From Fibrobacter sp. UWB5 (GTDB lineage Bacteria; Fibrobacterota; Fibrobacteria; Fibrobacterales; Fibrobacteraceae): 64,000 nucleotides of DNA. The translations under genes were made by a program, and so were the position numbers. The DNA is taken from contig NZ_MWQH01000011.1 of assembly GCF_002210295.1 (NCBI RefSeq), forward strand, positions 1 to 64,000, given 5' to 3'. Shown here one piece after another: positions 24,981-32,238 of this stretch (within the stretch, counting starts at the first letter, position 1; every line of letters starts with the position of its first letter). The notes beneath the pieces were generated by a model that had not been told where the DNA came from, made no database searches, and worked only from the letters and a program-made list of their open reading frames with translations.

Positions 24981-26237
24981 CTAGGCGGTCTCCGCAAGCC
25001 TCCGCATCTTCTCAAAATCGTGGGTGGGATTATCGACCACTTCGGGGATGCCGAACGCGTCCTCTTTCAGGGTGAGGCCGTACTGCCCGATATCATCGGC
25101 AAGTTTCGTCCCTTTGTAAATCTGCAAGGGGAACGCACCCACCTTCCCGACACCGTAGCTCTTGACAATCCCGACATCGCGGGCAAAAGAATCGTAAGTC
25201 TGCAGCGGAAGCCCGTAAATCAGGGTGACCATCGTCGCGATGCCAAGTTCCCTGCAACGATCCAGCTTTTCGCGGAGTTGCGCCTCGGTCTTGTTGCCGC
25301 CACGCTGAATCGTCTTCAACACAGCCGGATCAAGGCTCTGCACGCCAATCTCGAAATTCACATTCGGATTCAGCGAAGCCTCTTCCATAAACCGTTCCGT
25401 CAGCAGTTCCGGGCGAATCTGCAGCGTGACTTTTCCAGCGAAACCGACTTTGCGAATCAGCTTTAGGTACTGTTCCCCGTGGCCTTCGTAATCGTTGAAG
25501 AGCGGGTCCAGAACGTTCAGCTTTTTCACCCCGCGTTCCTTGAACAACTTGAGTTCGTCAAGATGACGCTCGTAATTATCGATGCGATACACCTTGCCCG
25601 AAAGCGTATCACGATGCTTACAGAAGGAACAGCGGAAAGAGCAACCGCGGCGAGTTTCGGCCCGCACGGTATCGACACCTCCGCCAAGGGAAATGACGCC
25701 CGAAAGATACGGAGATTCAAGTTCCCCGAACCTGGGCAAATCCATCACGCGGGCAACTCCCTGACTGATATAATGGCGTAAATTCGCGAATATCTTTTCG
25801 CCGTAGCTGAGCGTAAACATATTCGCGAACGGGAAACGCCTGCGAAGATCCTCTTCACTTCCAAAAATGGAGGCTCCCCCCAGCATAATGAAGATGTCCG
25901 GAATGCGTCGGCGAAGTTCCGCGCCAGCGAGCGCCACCATCTTCTCGCACCAGCCAAACACGCTGAACGCGACCACGTTGTACCCACCGATAAGCGCCCT
26001 GGTGACAACCTCGCTTGCCACGAGATTCCAGTCGATATCGAAATCGCTGTTCATCTTCTGAAAGCGATTCAAGTCGCTGGTGAACACGTCAAGCGTATCG
26101 CCTGCATTCGCAGGACTATTCCAGAACGCGCCGGCAAGGCAGCTGGCCCCGTAAGCCTCGCGAGGCTCGTTCTTGCGGCAGAAATTACTGCTCACAAGCA
26201 GCACGCGAAGCGGAGAGTAGATGAAGGAATTTTTCAT
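24981..26237 (-). CDS. Radical SAM protein with N-terminal cobalamin-binding-like domain
   Basis: A 418-residue radical SAM enzyme. Residues 1-150 look like a B12-binding Rossmann domain (LRVLLVSSNF, NVVAFSVFGW, DIFIMLGGASIFG). The 4Fe-4S motif CSFRCSFC (CX3CX2C) follows VRAETRRG. Then come NVLDPLFND, IGVQSLDP and MVTLIYGLP, as in B12-dependent radical SAM oxidoreductases or methylases. The substrate is unknown. The start is ATG 26237 with GGAGG 5 nt upstream; an ATG at 26249 overlaps that site and is less likely. It is the last gene of a three-gene minus-strand cassette, 36 nt behind the previous gene. Confidence 0.88.
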   Translation of the reverse strand: MKNSFIYSPLRVLLVSSNFCRKNEPREAYGASCLAGAFWNSPANAGDTLDVFTSDLNRFQKMNSDFDIDWNLVASEVVTRALIGGYNVVAFSVFGWCEKMVALAGAELRRRIPDIFIMLGGASIFGSEEDLRRRFPFANMFTLSYGEKIFANLRHYISQGVARVMDLPRFGELESPYLSGVISLGGGVDTVRAETRRGCSFRCSFCKHRDTLSGKVYRIDNYERHLDELKLFKERGVKKLNVLDPLFNDYEGHGEQYLKLIRKVGFAGKVTLQIRPELLTERFMEEASLNPNVNFEIGVQSLDPAVLKTIQRGGNKTEAQLREKLDRCRELGIATMVTLIYGLPLQTYDSFARDVGIVKSYGVGKVGAFPLQIYKGTKLADDIGQYGLTLKEDAFGIPEVVDNPTHDFEKMRRLAETA

Positions 26238-26273
26238 GAGAGCCTCCATTATAGGTAGCTACGGAATCATATC

Positions 26274-27173
26274 CTACCCATTAAGGATGGAATTAATCCA
26301 CATTTCATCAGAAGCATCAGCATCCGTGAAGAGGCCAAACATCTTCTTCATCGAGAATACAAGTTGGGTTGTTTCGCAGTCTTGTACCTTGTCTTCAGAA
26401 GAAAACTCTAACCAACTACACAAATCATCCATCGAGACTTCGGCAAGCCCCTTCAAAGGCATGCATCCAACATTATTAATCTGATAGATATTCCCGTTGG
26501 AAGACACTACCAAGGCGCGTTCTTTCGTAGAATTCCTGACCTGTACAGAGAGAGTCGTATCCATGATGTTATTACGGAGAAACGAGAAAAACTTGAAGTC
26601 AGAGGTCGTTTGCATTCCGTCATCATCCTGCCGTAAAATTTTCCACTGACAGTTCTTGAATCTTTGAAGAGAATCGGCCAAAATTTCGGTGTAGTTGTTT
26701 TCGTTCACTACCGTCCTGAATTTGACAATCAACTTCTCGTTAACCTGACGCAATGATTCAATCTTGCGAGAAAGACCTTCAAACGAAATATTCTGAGCAA
26801 GGACATCGCGATTCTTTTTCTCGATAAATTCGGGAACAAAGGAATCAACGGGTACCTCCACCTCAGTAATCAGGTGCGCCATAGGGCGCAGAATGCCAAG
26901 TTGCGAGTAATCAACCAATACCGAGATGCCAAAGCCGTTTTCTTTGGCGATTTTCGAAACCCTTAAAATCTCTTCCGGATCGAAAGTACCCCTTTTAGTG
27001 GGAATGCACAGACGAATATCGAAATCCTTGTAGTAATCTCGTATTTTCTTGGCAAATTGCACTGTGCGAACACTGTCACCAAAATTTTTTTCTTCGAAAT
27101 AACAGAGCGAGAACCCCAAAGAATCTTTGGAATTATTTTGTGGAATTATTGCGATAGGAATGAACTTTGACAT
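26274..27173 (-). CDS. Radical-SAM-fold protein without the Cys motif, viperin-like
   Basis: A 299-residue soluble protein. There is no CX3CX2C motif. From residue 50 on it follows a radical SAM barrel and most resembles viperin. DIRLCIPTKRGTFDPEEILR stands where the GGEP strand lies, then VEVPVDSF (viperin: AISCDSF), LIVKFRTVVNENN (viperin: VAFKINSVINRFN), CQWKIL (RWKVFQ), SDFKFFSFL (DEEFERFL) and ALVVSSNGNIYQ (SYLILDEYMRFL). This is by-eye similarity, so a pseudoenzyme or regulatory partner is inferred. ATG 27173 has AAGGAGAT upstream. It lies between the HicA-like gene and the active radical SAM gene in one operon. Confidence 0.7.
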   Translation of the reverse strand: MSKFIPIAIIPQNNSKDSLGFSLCYFEEKNFGDSVRTVQFAKKIRDYYKDFDIRLCIPTKRGTFDPEEILRVSKIAKENGFGISVLVDYSQLGILRPMAHLITEVEVPVDSFVPEFIEKKNRDVLAQNISFEGLSRKIESLRQVNEKLIVKFRTVVNENNYTEILADSLQRFKNCQWKILRQDDDGMQTTSDFKFFSFLRNNIMDTTLSVQVRNSTKERALVVSSNGNIYQINNVGCMPLKGLAEVSMDDLCSWLEFSSEDKVQDCETTQLVFSMKKMFGLFTDADASDEMWINSILNG

Positions 27174-27204
27174 GTTAATCTCCTTTTGTTATTTTTGTTG
27201 TGGT

Positions 27205-27447
27205 TTAGGCGATGATGACGCCGGTTTGAATGAGGAATGCGCGGATATAGCGATTGTAATCCCTTCGGAAGTTCGCAAAAGCGCGCGGGTCACTTGGCGT
27301 GCATGGGACAATAAAGAACTTGGTCGCCCCATCAGCCAAATGCCGTAGAATCGGATGCTTCGAGTGTCGAGTAAGTTCCCAACGACCACTTTTCAGCATC
27401 GCGTTGCACATTTCATTGATTTTGGAATCATTTGAGATGTTTGACAT
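27205..27447 (-). CDS. HicA-like small protein
   Basis: An 80-residue protein starting at ATG 27447 (AAGGAG 7 nt upstream). The pattern MLKSGRWELTRHSKHPILRH, a hydrophobic strand FFIVPCTPSD, then a basic helix RAFANFRRDYNRY resembles the HicA-type double-stranded-RNA-binding-like fold (W-x-x-x-R, K-H-x-x-x-R-H, VP-x-TPSD-x-RA). No HicB-type antitoxin gene is adjacent, so a classical toxin-antitoxin role is not supported. It opens the three-gene cassette with the viperin-like and radical SAM genes and might be an RNA-binding component. A hairpin (CCATTCC/GGAATGG near 27465-27483) precedes its ribosome binding site. Confidence 0.6.
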   Translation of the reverse strand: MSNISNDSKINEMCNAMLKSGRWELTRHSKHPILRHLADGATKFFIVPCTPSDPRAFANFRRDYNRYIRAFLIQTGVIIA

Positions 27448-27525
27448 GATAATACTCCTTAAGCCCATTCCTAGTGGGAATGGATTTGTAGGTTGGTTTG
27501 AACGATTTTAGACAATACTCGTACA

Positions 27526-27547
27526 AGGCATTCAATGAAGAATGCCT
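27526..27547 (-). terminator. Hairpin downstream of the OLD-like ATPase gene
   Basis: AGGCATTC (27526-27533) pairs with GAATGCCT (27540-27547) over a 6-nt loop. It is 30 nt after the ATPase stop. Only a weak T-rich tail follows, so it may be a partial terminator separating the two minus-strand units. Confidence 0.4.
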
Positions 27548-27576
27548 AAGTAAAGTGCATTTGGGTTAGTGGCTTG

Positions 27577-29643
27577 TTACTCGTCTATGTCGTTAAGGAT
27601 TTTCTTGAATATTTCGCGAAAGTTATCACGAGTCTTATCCGATAATGAATCCTTTATGCTTGGGATATGGTTCTTGAAGTAGTACGAGCCATACTTTAAG
27701 CATAACGAGTCCGTCACGAACAAAGTGCGGATTGAATGATCAGGAATGCTTTTCTTGTTGATAAATGAACTGTAGTTTCTGACAAGGACGTTCCTGCTGT
27801 TGGCGTCCTTTTGGCAGTAGTCCCCAATACGCTTGAAGGCCGTGTCGTTAGGAAGCAAAATGATAGAATTTTGCTTGTTTATTCTGCGAATTTCATCCAT
27901 CAGCTTAGCGATGTCCTCGTCTTCATCCACTTTTCCGATAGGGAAGAAATATATGTCGTTTATACCTTCTATATCAAGAACTTTCTTGAAAGCAGTCAAT
28001 ATGTTGTATTCTTCCATGCTTTCAACGAAGACTACCTTTGAACCCGGCTTGATGATTTGGTAGTTCTCTATCGTGAGGGCTCTCTTGACATCAATGGTTG
28101 CTTTGGAGTGTTTAGACAACAGAGTGTATTCGTTATCTATAGAGGCTATCCCGTTTTCATCGCAAGATACAATTCTCAGTTCGTCCAAGTTATCAGGGCT
28201 GATTAGGAAAGGGCAATGTGTCGCGCAAAGAATCAAAACCTGATTGCGAATGGCGAAATCCTTGAGAAACGAACGTAGTTCCTTTTGGGCTGGTACGGAC
28301 AAGTTGGTTGCCGGCTCATCCATGGTGATGATATCACCCGGTTTTAAGCTTCCATCGTACAGCAAACCAAAATACATATTGAAGAAGTAGATAAAGCCGG
28401 TAGCCTCGTTTTTAAGGACTACACGCTGGTTTCCCTTCCTAATTAGGAAATGGATTTCGTCTTTACTCAAATCTATTTCGAAACTGTACTTGCTCGGGGA
28501 ATTGTATAGCTTGTTGAAATCGTTTGCAACCTTAGGTAATTTTTGGTTGATGTCTTCCTGCAGATCCTTTAGAATCCCGTAGCCATCCAAGTGCTTGTAC
28601 GTCTGATAACGGTCTTCTACTATCGCTATGTCGTAGCTGAGTGCCTTGAAAAGTGCAGAAAAAAAACGACTGTTTGAAATATTAGTCCATCTTGATTCAA
28701 GATCCTTATCGGAAAAAGATTCCGACTTATACTCGAAGACTTTCCCTACGAGGTCGATGTTAAAACGTTCTTTGAAATTTGTACGATATTGGAAAAATTG
28801 ATCATTCTCCGCAAAAAATCTTAGGTCATTGCCAATTTTATAATAGACCTCGTTAACAAAACGTTCATACATATCCTTGTGAGGATCATACATCGATGAC
28901 TCTTGTCTGTGAGCGAAATCCATGTACTCCCTTATGACAGACCAAATACGTTCTTTAATACGGTCGATTTCTTGGGTTGACAACTTCAAGCTGCTCATAA
29001 TTTGGCTTTGCACCTGTTTCAGGAATTCCTTATAAGCTTCGGAATTTGGGTATGCACAACCAGAAATGTCAATTTTGAAGTCCGCCGAGAGATCCTTGCA
29101 ATGTGTGCGAATGACATCGTTCAGGATGTCATTTAAGCGAGTTTCTATGGGGCGCGAGTTAGTATATCTATTTTCGAGAAATGTATCTGCTTCTATTTGG
29201 CAAAAAGTGAAAAAATTGGAGAACAACCTGTCTTTCAAGTCTTTTTGCTTTACGCTTGTAGCCGAATTCTCAGCTTCCGGCGAGAACGAAAACACACCGC
29301 CGTTTTCCTTGGTGATTGAAAACTTTTGCTTATTGCTTGGTGAACCAGCGCAAATGCAGGACATCGTAATTCTTGGCCTTCTGCATTCGGTGTTCCAAGA
29401 TATTATCGTATAGTCCTTGTCAATGAATCGGTTGTCTGTAGTCCACGCGAAGTGATTGACTGCATCGAGGGCGTTCGACTTGCCGGCTCCGTTTTCACCA
29501 ATCAACAAAACTAGGCCACCAGCCTTGCCAGGTTCAAAATTACGGTCGAGAATGAGAGTCTCTGAACTTGGCTTGAAGCCATCGCCGTCTTTTGCCAATC
29601 CAAAATTACGGAAGGCCTCCATGCTTAGGGTTCGTTCTATCAC
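27577..29643 (-). CDS. OLD-like AAA ATPase with degenerate TOPRIM-like C-terminus
   Basis: A 688-residue SMC/ABC-type ATPase. The N-terminus is MEAFRNFG and Walker A GENGAGKS (49-56), then a long helical insert (about 120-400). Walker B is IITMDEPATNL (Asp442, Glu443), followed by LILCATHCPF (switch His). The C-terminal part resembles TOPRIM: VVFVESMEEYNI near 540 supplies the acidic residue, but the expected DxD strand reads LLPNDTAF, so metal binding may be lost or altered. OLD-type proteins act in phage defence. The gene starts 2 nt after an HTH regulator gene and is surely coupled to it. Confidence 0.85.
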   Translation of the reverse strand: MIERTLSMEAFRNFGLAKDGDGFKPSSETLILDRNFEPGKAGGLVLLIGENGAGKSNALDAVNHFAWTTDNRFIDKDYTIISWNTECRRPRITMSCICAGSPSNKQKFSITKENGGVFSFSPEAENSATSVKQKDLKDRLFSNFFTFCQIEADTFLENRYTNSRPIETRLNDILNDVIRTHCKDLSADFKIDISGCAYPNSEAYKEFLKQVQSQIMSSLKLSTQEIDRIKERIWSVIREYMDFAHRQESSMYDPHKDMYERFVNEVYYKIGNDLRFFAENDQFFQYRTNFKERFNIDLVGKVFEYKSESFSDKDLESRWTNISNSRFFSALFKALSYDIAIVEDRYQTYKHLDGYGILKDLQEDINQKLPKVANDFNKLYNSPSKYSFEIDLSKDEIHFLIRKGNQRVVLKNEATGFIYFFNMYFGLLYDGSLKPGDIITMDEPATNLSVPAQKELRSFLKDFAIRNQVLILCATHCPFLISPDNLDELRIVSCDENGIASIDNEYTLLSKHSKATIDVKRALTIENYQIIKPGSKVVFVESMEEYNILTAFKKVLDIEGINDIYFFPIGKVDEDEDIAKLMDEIRRINKQNSIILLPNDTAFKRIGDYCQKDANSRNVLVRNYSSFINKKSIPDHSIRTLFVTDSLCLKYGSYYFKNHIPSIKDSLSDKTRDNFREIFKKILNDIDE

Positions 29644-29645
29644 GT

Positions 29646-30137
29646 TTAATTCTCCTTGCAGTTGTCGATGATGTTCCTGATGTCATCGTACGGCTTGATA
29701 AATTCGATTTCCGCATCGCTCAGGCGTCGGTTGCGGAGTAGGGGGTAAACTTTCAGAAGGTACTCCAAAATGCTGTCGAAATCCGTAGTTGATACAGCCA
29801 GCTGGATAAATTCGGCTTTGGGAGATTCGGGGTATTCTGCTAGATACTTCATTACTGGCGAAAGTGCGGTGTTTGCCGCATTGTCGATTCGTTCCATATT
29901 GTCGGTAATATCGGACAGTATAAACGCGATGACATTTTTTTTGCCAGCGGATGGGTTGTTAGTTACGTAGTCAAAAATCTTGAGGACCTTTTGGCTGATT
30001 AATTTTTTTTCTCCTTTGTCGTAGGCGTCCATAAAGTTGTATATGGTGGTCCTTGACATGTGTAGGTAATCGGATAAATCCGTTATTTTGAGTTCCATTG
30101 ATTTAAAACGTTCGCGAATCATGTCCATAACATACAT
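29646..30137 (-). CDS. HTH regulator-like protein coupled to the OLD-like ATPase
   Basis: A 163-residue protein if started at ATG 30137; in-frame ATGs also lie at 30128 and 30122, and the open frame reaches 30218. Near the N-terminus is an HTH (LKITDLSDYLHMSRTTIYNFMDAYDKG) of the Cro/TetR-like kind. The remainder is helical (NVIAFILSDITDNMERIDN ... DFDSILEYLLKVYPLLRN) with no known domain. As the first gene of a two-gene operon it could autoregulate, with TGTTC/GAACA half-sites just upstream, or sense infection for the ATPase. No strong Shine-Dalgarno supports any start. Function inferred. Confidence 0.7.
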   Translation of the reverse strand: MYVMDMIRERFKSMELKITDLSDYLHMSRTTIYNFMDAYDKGEKKLISQKVLKIFDYVTNNPSAGKKNVIAFILSDITDNMERIDNAANTALSPVMKYLAEYPESPKAEFIQLAVSTTDFDSILEYLLKVYPLLRNRRLSDAEIEFIKPYDDIRNIIDNCKEN

Positions 30138-30173
30138 TTTTGAACATAATTTGTCAAGTAAAAAGTTAAAATC

Positions 30174-30188
30174 GAACAAAAAATGTTC
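30174..30188. promoter_or_regulatory. Palindromic operator candidate GAACA-N5-TGTTC
   Basis: GAACA (30174-30178), five A, TGTTC (30184-30188), in the region between the divergent HTH and AAA_14 genes. Another ATGTTCAAAAATG is readable on the minus strand near 30149-30137, overlapping the HTH start. The TGTTCAAAA half-site therefore recurs and is a likely binding site of the HTH protein. Confidence 0.5.
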
Positions 30189-30202
30189 AAAAACCAACGA
30201 AA

Positions 30203-30285
30203 TTGGAAAAACGGACAAAAATAAATAAAAAATAGTTGGAAAAACGGATAAAATTAGTTATTTTAAGGTTGGATAAACGGGAAAA
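30203..30285 (+). repeat. Second array of three repeats with exact 33-bp period upstream of an AAA_14 ATPase
   Basis: TTGGAAAAACGGACAAAA at 30203-30220, TTGGAAAAACGGATAAAA at 30236-30253 and TTGGATAAACGGGAAAA at 30269-30285. Starts are 33 bp apart both times. The last copy overlaps the ribosome binding site; ATG follows at 30289. Unit sequence differs from the array at 5334 but shares TTG-purine-A-rich start, copy number and period. The base before each copy is A, G, G in both arrays. Confidence 0.85.
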
Positions 30286-30288
30286 CCT

Positions 30289-31644
30289 ATGATTCAACGC
30301 AAAATAGACAACTATTTGGTCGATTTCTATGCCAAGCATAGGAAGGCGCTGCTTGTTACGGGAGCAAGGCAAATTGGCAAGACGAGCTCAATTCGCGAAT
30401 TCGGTAAAAAGCATTTCAAGCACTTTGTTGAAATCAATTTCCTGGAATCGCCAGCCGCTAAGGCGATCTTTGAGGGAGCCGACACCTCCGACATTCTACT
30501 CCGTCTGTCGGCATACACCAAAACGAAGTTGGTCAAAAACGAAACCCTGATTTTCCTAGACGAAATTCAGGAATGTCCGAATGCGGTAACGGCGATCAAG
30601 TTCCTTGTCGAGGAAGGCTCTTACCGTTACATCATGAGCGGTTCACTTCTTGGAGTGGAACTCAAAGATATCCGTTCCCTTCCGGTCGGATTTTTAAGCA
30701 TCAAGGAAATGTTCCCTCTAGACCTGGAGGAATTTGCGAATGCGGTAGGCGTGCAGCCGGAAGTCCTGAAATCTATCCACTCTGCTTTCGCAAATAAAAC
30801 CGAAGTTGATGCGCTTGTCCATGAAAAAATGATGGCAATCTTTCGCCTGTATATGGTTATCGGCGGAATGCCCGCAGCAGTCGCGGAGTATCTGGAATCA
30901 AACAACATCCAGAATGTCGTAGAAATTCAGCAAAGCATTATTGAGTTATACAAGAAGGATATTGCCAAATACGACCCCAAGAACAAGTTGTATCTGAACG
31001 AAATCTTCGACTTGATTCCGCCGGAACTGAACAACCAGAACAAGAGATTTATCCTGAAAAAACTGAACGAGAATCTCAAATTCTCGCATTACGAAAATTC
31101 CTTTATCTGGTTAAAAGAAGCAGGCGTGGCGATCCCTGTTTATAATGTAGATGAACCCAAAATACCCCTGTTACTTTCGCGTTCGCGGAACCTGTTCAAG
31201 TTGTTCCTGAACGATGTCGGATTGCTCACCTGCCAATATGCAAACGGAATCCAGCTGAAAATTTTGAACGGCGACTCCGATATCAATTTCGGCTCTGTTT
31301 ATGAAAATGTCGCCGCGACCGAACTCCGGGCGCACGGCTTTGACCTTTATTATTTCAACAGCAAAAAGCAGGGCGAACTGGATTTTGTCATTGAGCAGAA
31401 CGGGAACGTTCTCCCCATAGAAATCAAGTCGGGCAAAGATTACAAGCGACACAACGCCCTGAAGAATGTCATGGAGACACCCAACTATGCAATTAAGCAG
31501 GCAGTGGTGTTTTGCAATGACAACATCCGTACGAAAGACAGCATTTTATATTGCCCGATTTACATGCTCATGTTCTTGAGCAACGAAAAGATTGTTTTGG
31601 GAACGTATAAGCTTGATTTAAACGGCTTAGAGTCGCGTGTATAG
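30289..31644 (+). CDS. AAA_14/DUF4143 family ATPase (ATP-binding protein)
   Basis: A 451-residue soluble protein with the same architecture as the one at 5441 but distant in sequence. Walker A is TGARQIGKT (24-32) and Walker B LIFLDEIQE (Asp91, Glu92), followed by YIMSGSLLG. The DUF4143 part holds LFLNDVGLLTC, GSVYENVAATEL and the nuclease-like LDFVIEQNGNVLPIEIKSG. ATG 30289 directly follows GGGAAAACCT, itself within the third upstream repeat. It is divergent from the HTH/OLD-like operon. Its stop is 3 nt from the convergent FISUMP gene. Function of the family is not settled. Confidence 0.92.
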   Translation: MIQRKIDNYLVDFYAKHRKALLVTGARQIGKTSSIREFGKKHFKHFVEINFLESPAAKAIFEGADTSDILLRLSAYTKTKLVKNETLIFLDEIQECPNAVTAIKFLVEEGSYRYIMSGSLLGVELKDIRSLPVGFLSIKEMFPLDLEEFANAVGVQPEVLKSIHSAFANKTEVDALVHEKMMAIFRLYMVIGGMPAAVAEYLESNNIQNVVEIQQSIIELYKKDIAKYDPKNKLYLNEIFDLIPPELNNQNKRFILKKLNENLKFSHYENSFIWLKEAGVAIPVYNVDEPKIPLLLSRSRNLFKLFLNDVGLLTCQYANGIQLKILNGDSDINFGSVYENVAATELRAHGFDLYYFNSKKQGELDFVIEQNGNVLPIEIKSGKDYKRHNALKNVMETPNYAIKQAVVFCNDNIRTKDSILYCPIYMLMFLSNEKIVLGTYKLDLNGLESRV

Positions 31645-31647
31645 ATT

Positions 31648-32238
31648 TCACTTCACGCACCTAACAGACCGCGCTTCGTCTTTGCCGAAGGCGCTGAGCT
31701 TGGCGGCCTTGATGCTGAAATCTAATAGCATGTAATAAGCGAGGCCATCAGGGGTTTCAACGGCGCTCCAGATATGCGCATAGCCGCCGATGCCGTCGAA
31801 CTTGCCGCGCGTACCATTTCCGGCGAGGCGGTAGCCTGCGGGCAAAGCATTAAAGCCGTAATCGTCCGAGCCGTTCCCTTTCTTAAACCAGCCGCTTGTC
31901 GATTTGAGCGCATAGCCGGCAACCTCTGCGCCGCCAACACTTGCAATCAGTTTTTCAAAGTCAGCGCTGTCGGGCAAGTGCCAGCCTTCGGGGCACACGG
32001 TGCGGGCCATGTCCCATGTGTAGAGCCGTCCGTACTTGGAGCATTTTCGGTCGTCACCTTCGGGGCATGCGCTTCCCTGGACTTCGTAATCCATATTCTC
32101 GGCCATCCAGGTCTGCGAACCGATTTGCACAATCGCATACGACTTGCCGTCGCGCGGATCGGTAAACGATTCGGAGCAGGCCGCCAGAATAATTGCCGCG
32201 AGAACGGAAAACAGCGAAAATCTTGTTATCAAGCGCAT
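31648..32238 (-). CDS. FISUMP lipoprotein, single short domain
   Basis: A 196-residue lipoprotein. The start is placed at ATG 32238, which overlaps the stop of the upstream gene (TGATG); ATGs at 32241 and 32253 are possible. AAGGA lies just before. Lipobox LAAC gives Cys21. The domain shows IGSQTWMAENMDYEV, CPEGDDRKCSKYGRLYTWDMA, CPEGWHLPDSADF, then a variant middle (YALKSTSGWFKKG, FNALPAGYRLAGNG) also seen in Fib_succ_major hits, and SVRCVK. Translationally coupled to the larger FISUMP gene. Surface location inferred. Confidence 0.9.
   Translation of the reverse strand: MRLITRFSLFSVLAAIILAACSESFTDPRDGKSYAIVQIGSQTWMAENMDYEVQGSACPEGDDRKCSKYGRLYTWDMARTVCPEGWHLPDSADFEKLIASVGGAEVAGYALKSTSGWFKKGNGSDDYGFNALPAGYRLAGNGTRGKFDGIGGYAHIWSAVETPDGLAYYMLLDFSIKAAKLSAFGKDEARSVRCVK

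Noticed and set aside
27205-27447. Classical HicA/HicB toxin-antitoxin module
   Set aside because: Only a HicA-like protein is seen; the adjacent genes are a radical-SAM-fold protein and an ATPase, with no HicB-type antitoxin.
30203-30285. CRISPR array
   Set aside because: Three AT-rich units with 15-bp linkers and overlap with a ribosome binding site; no cas genes.
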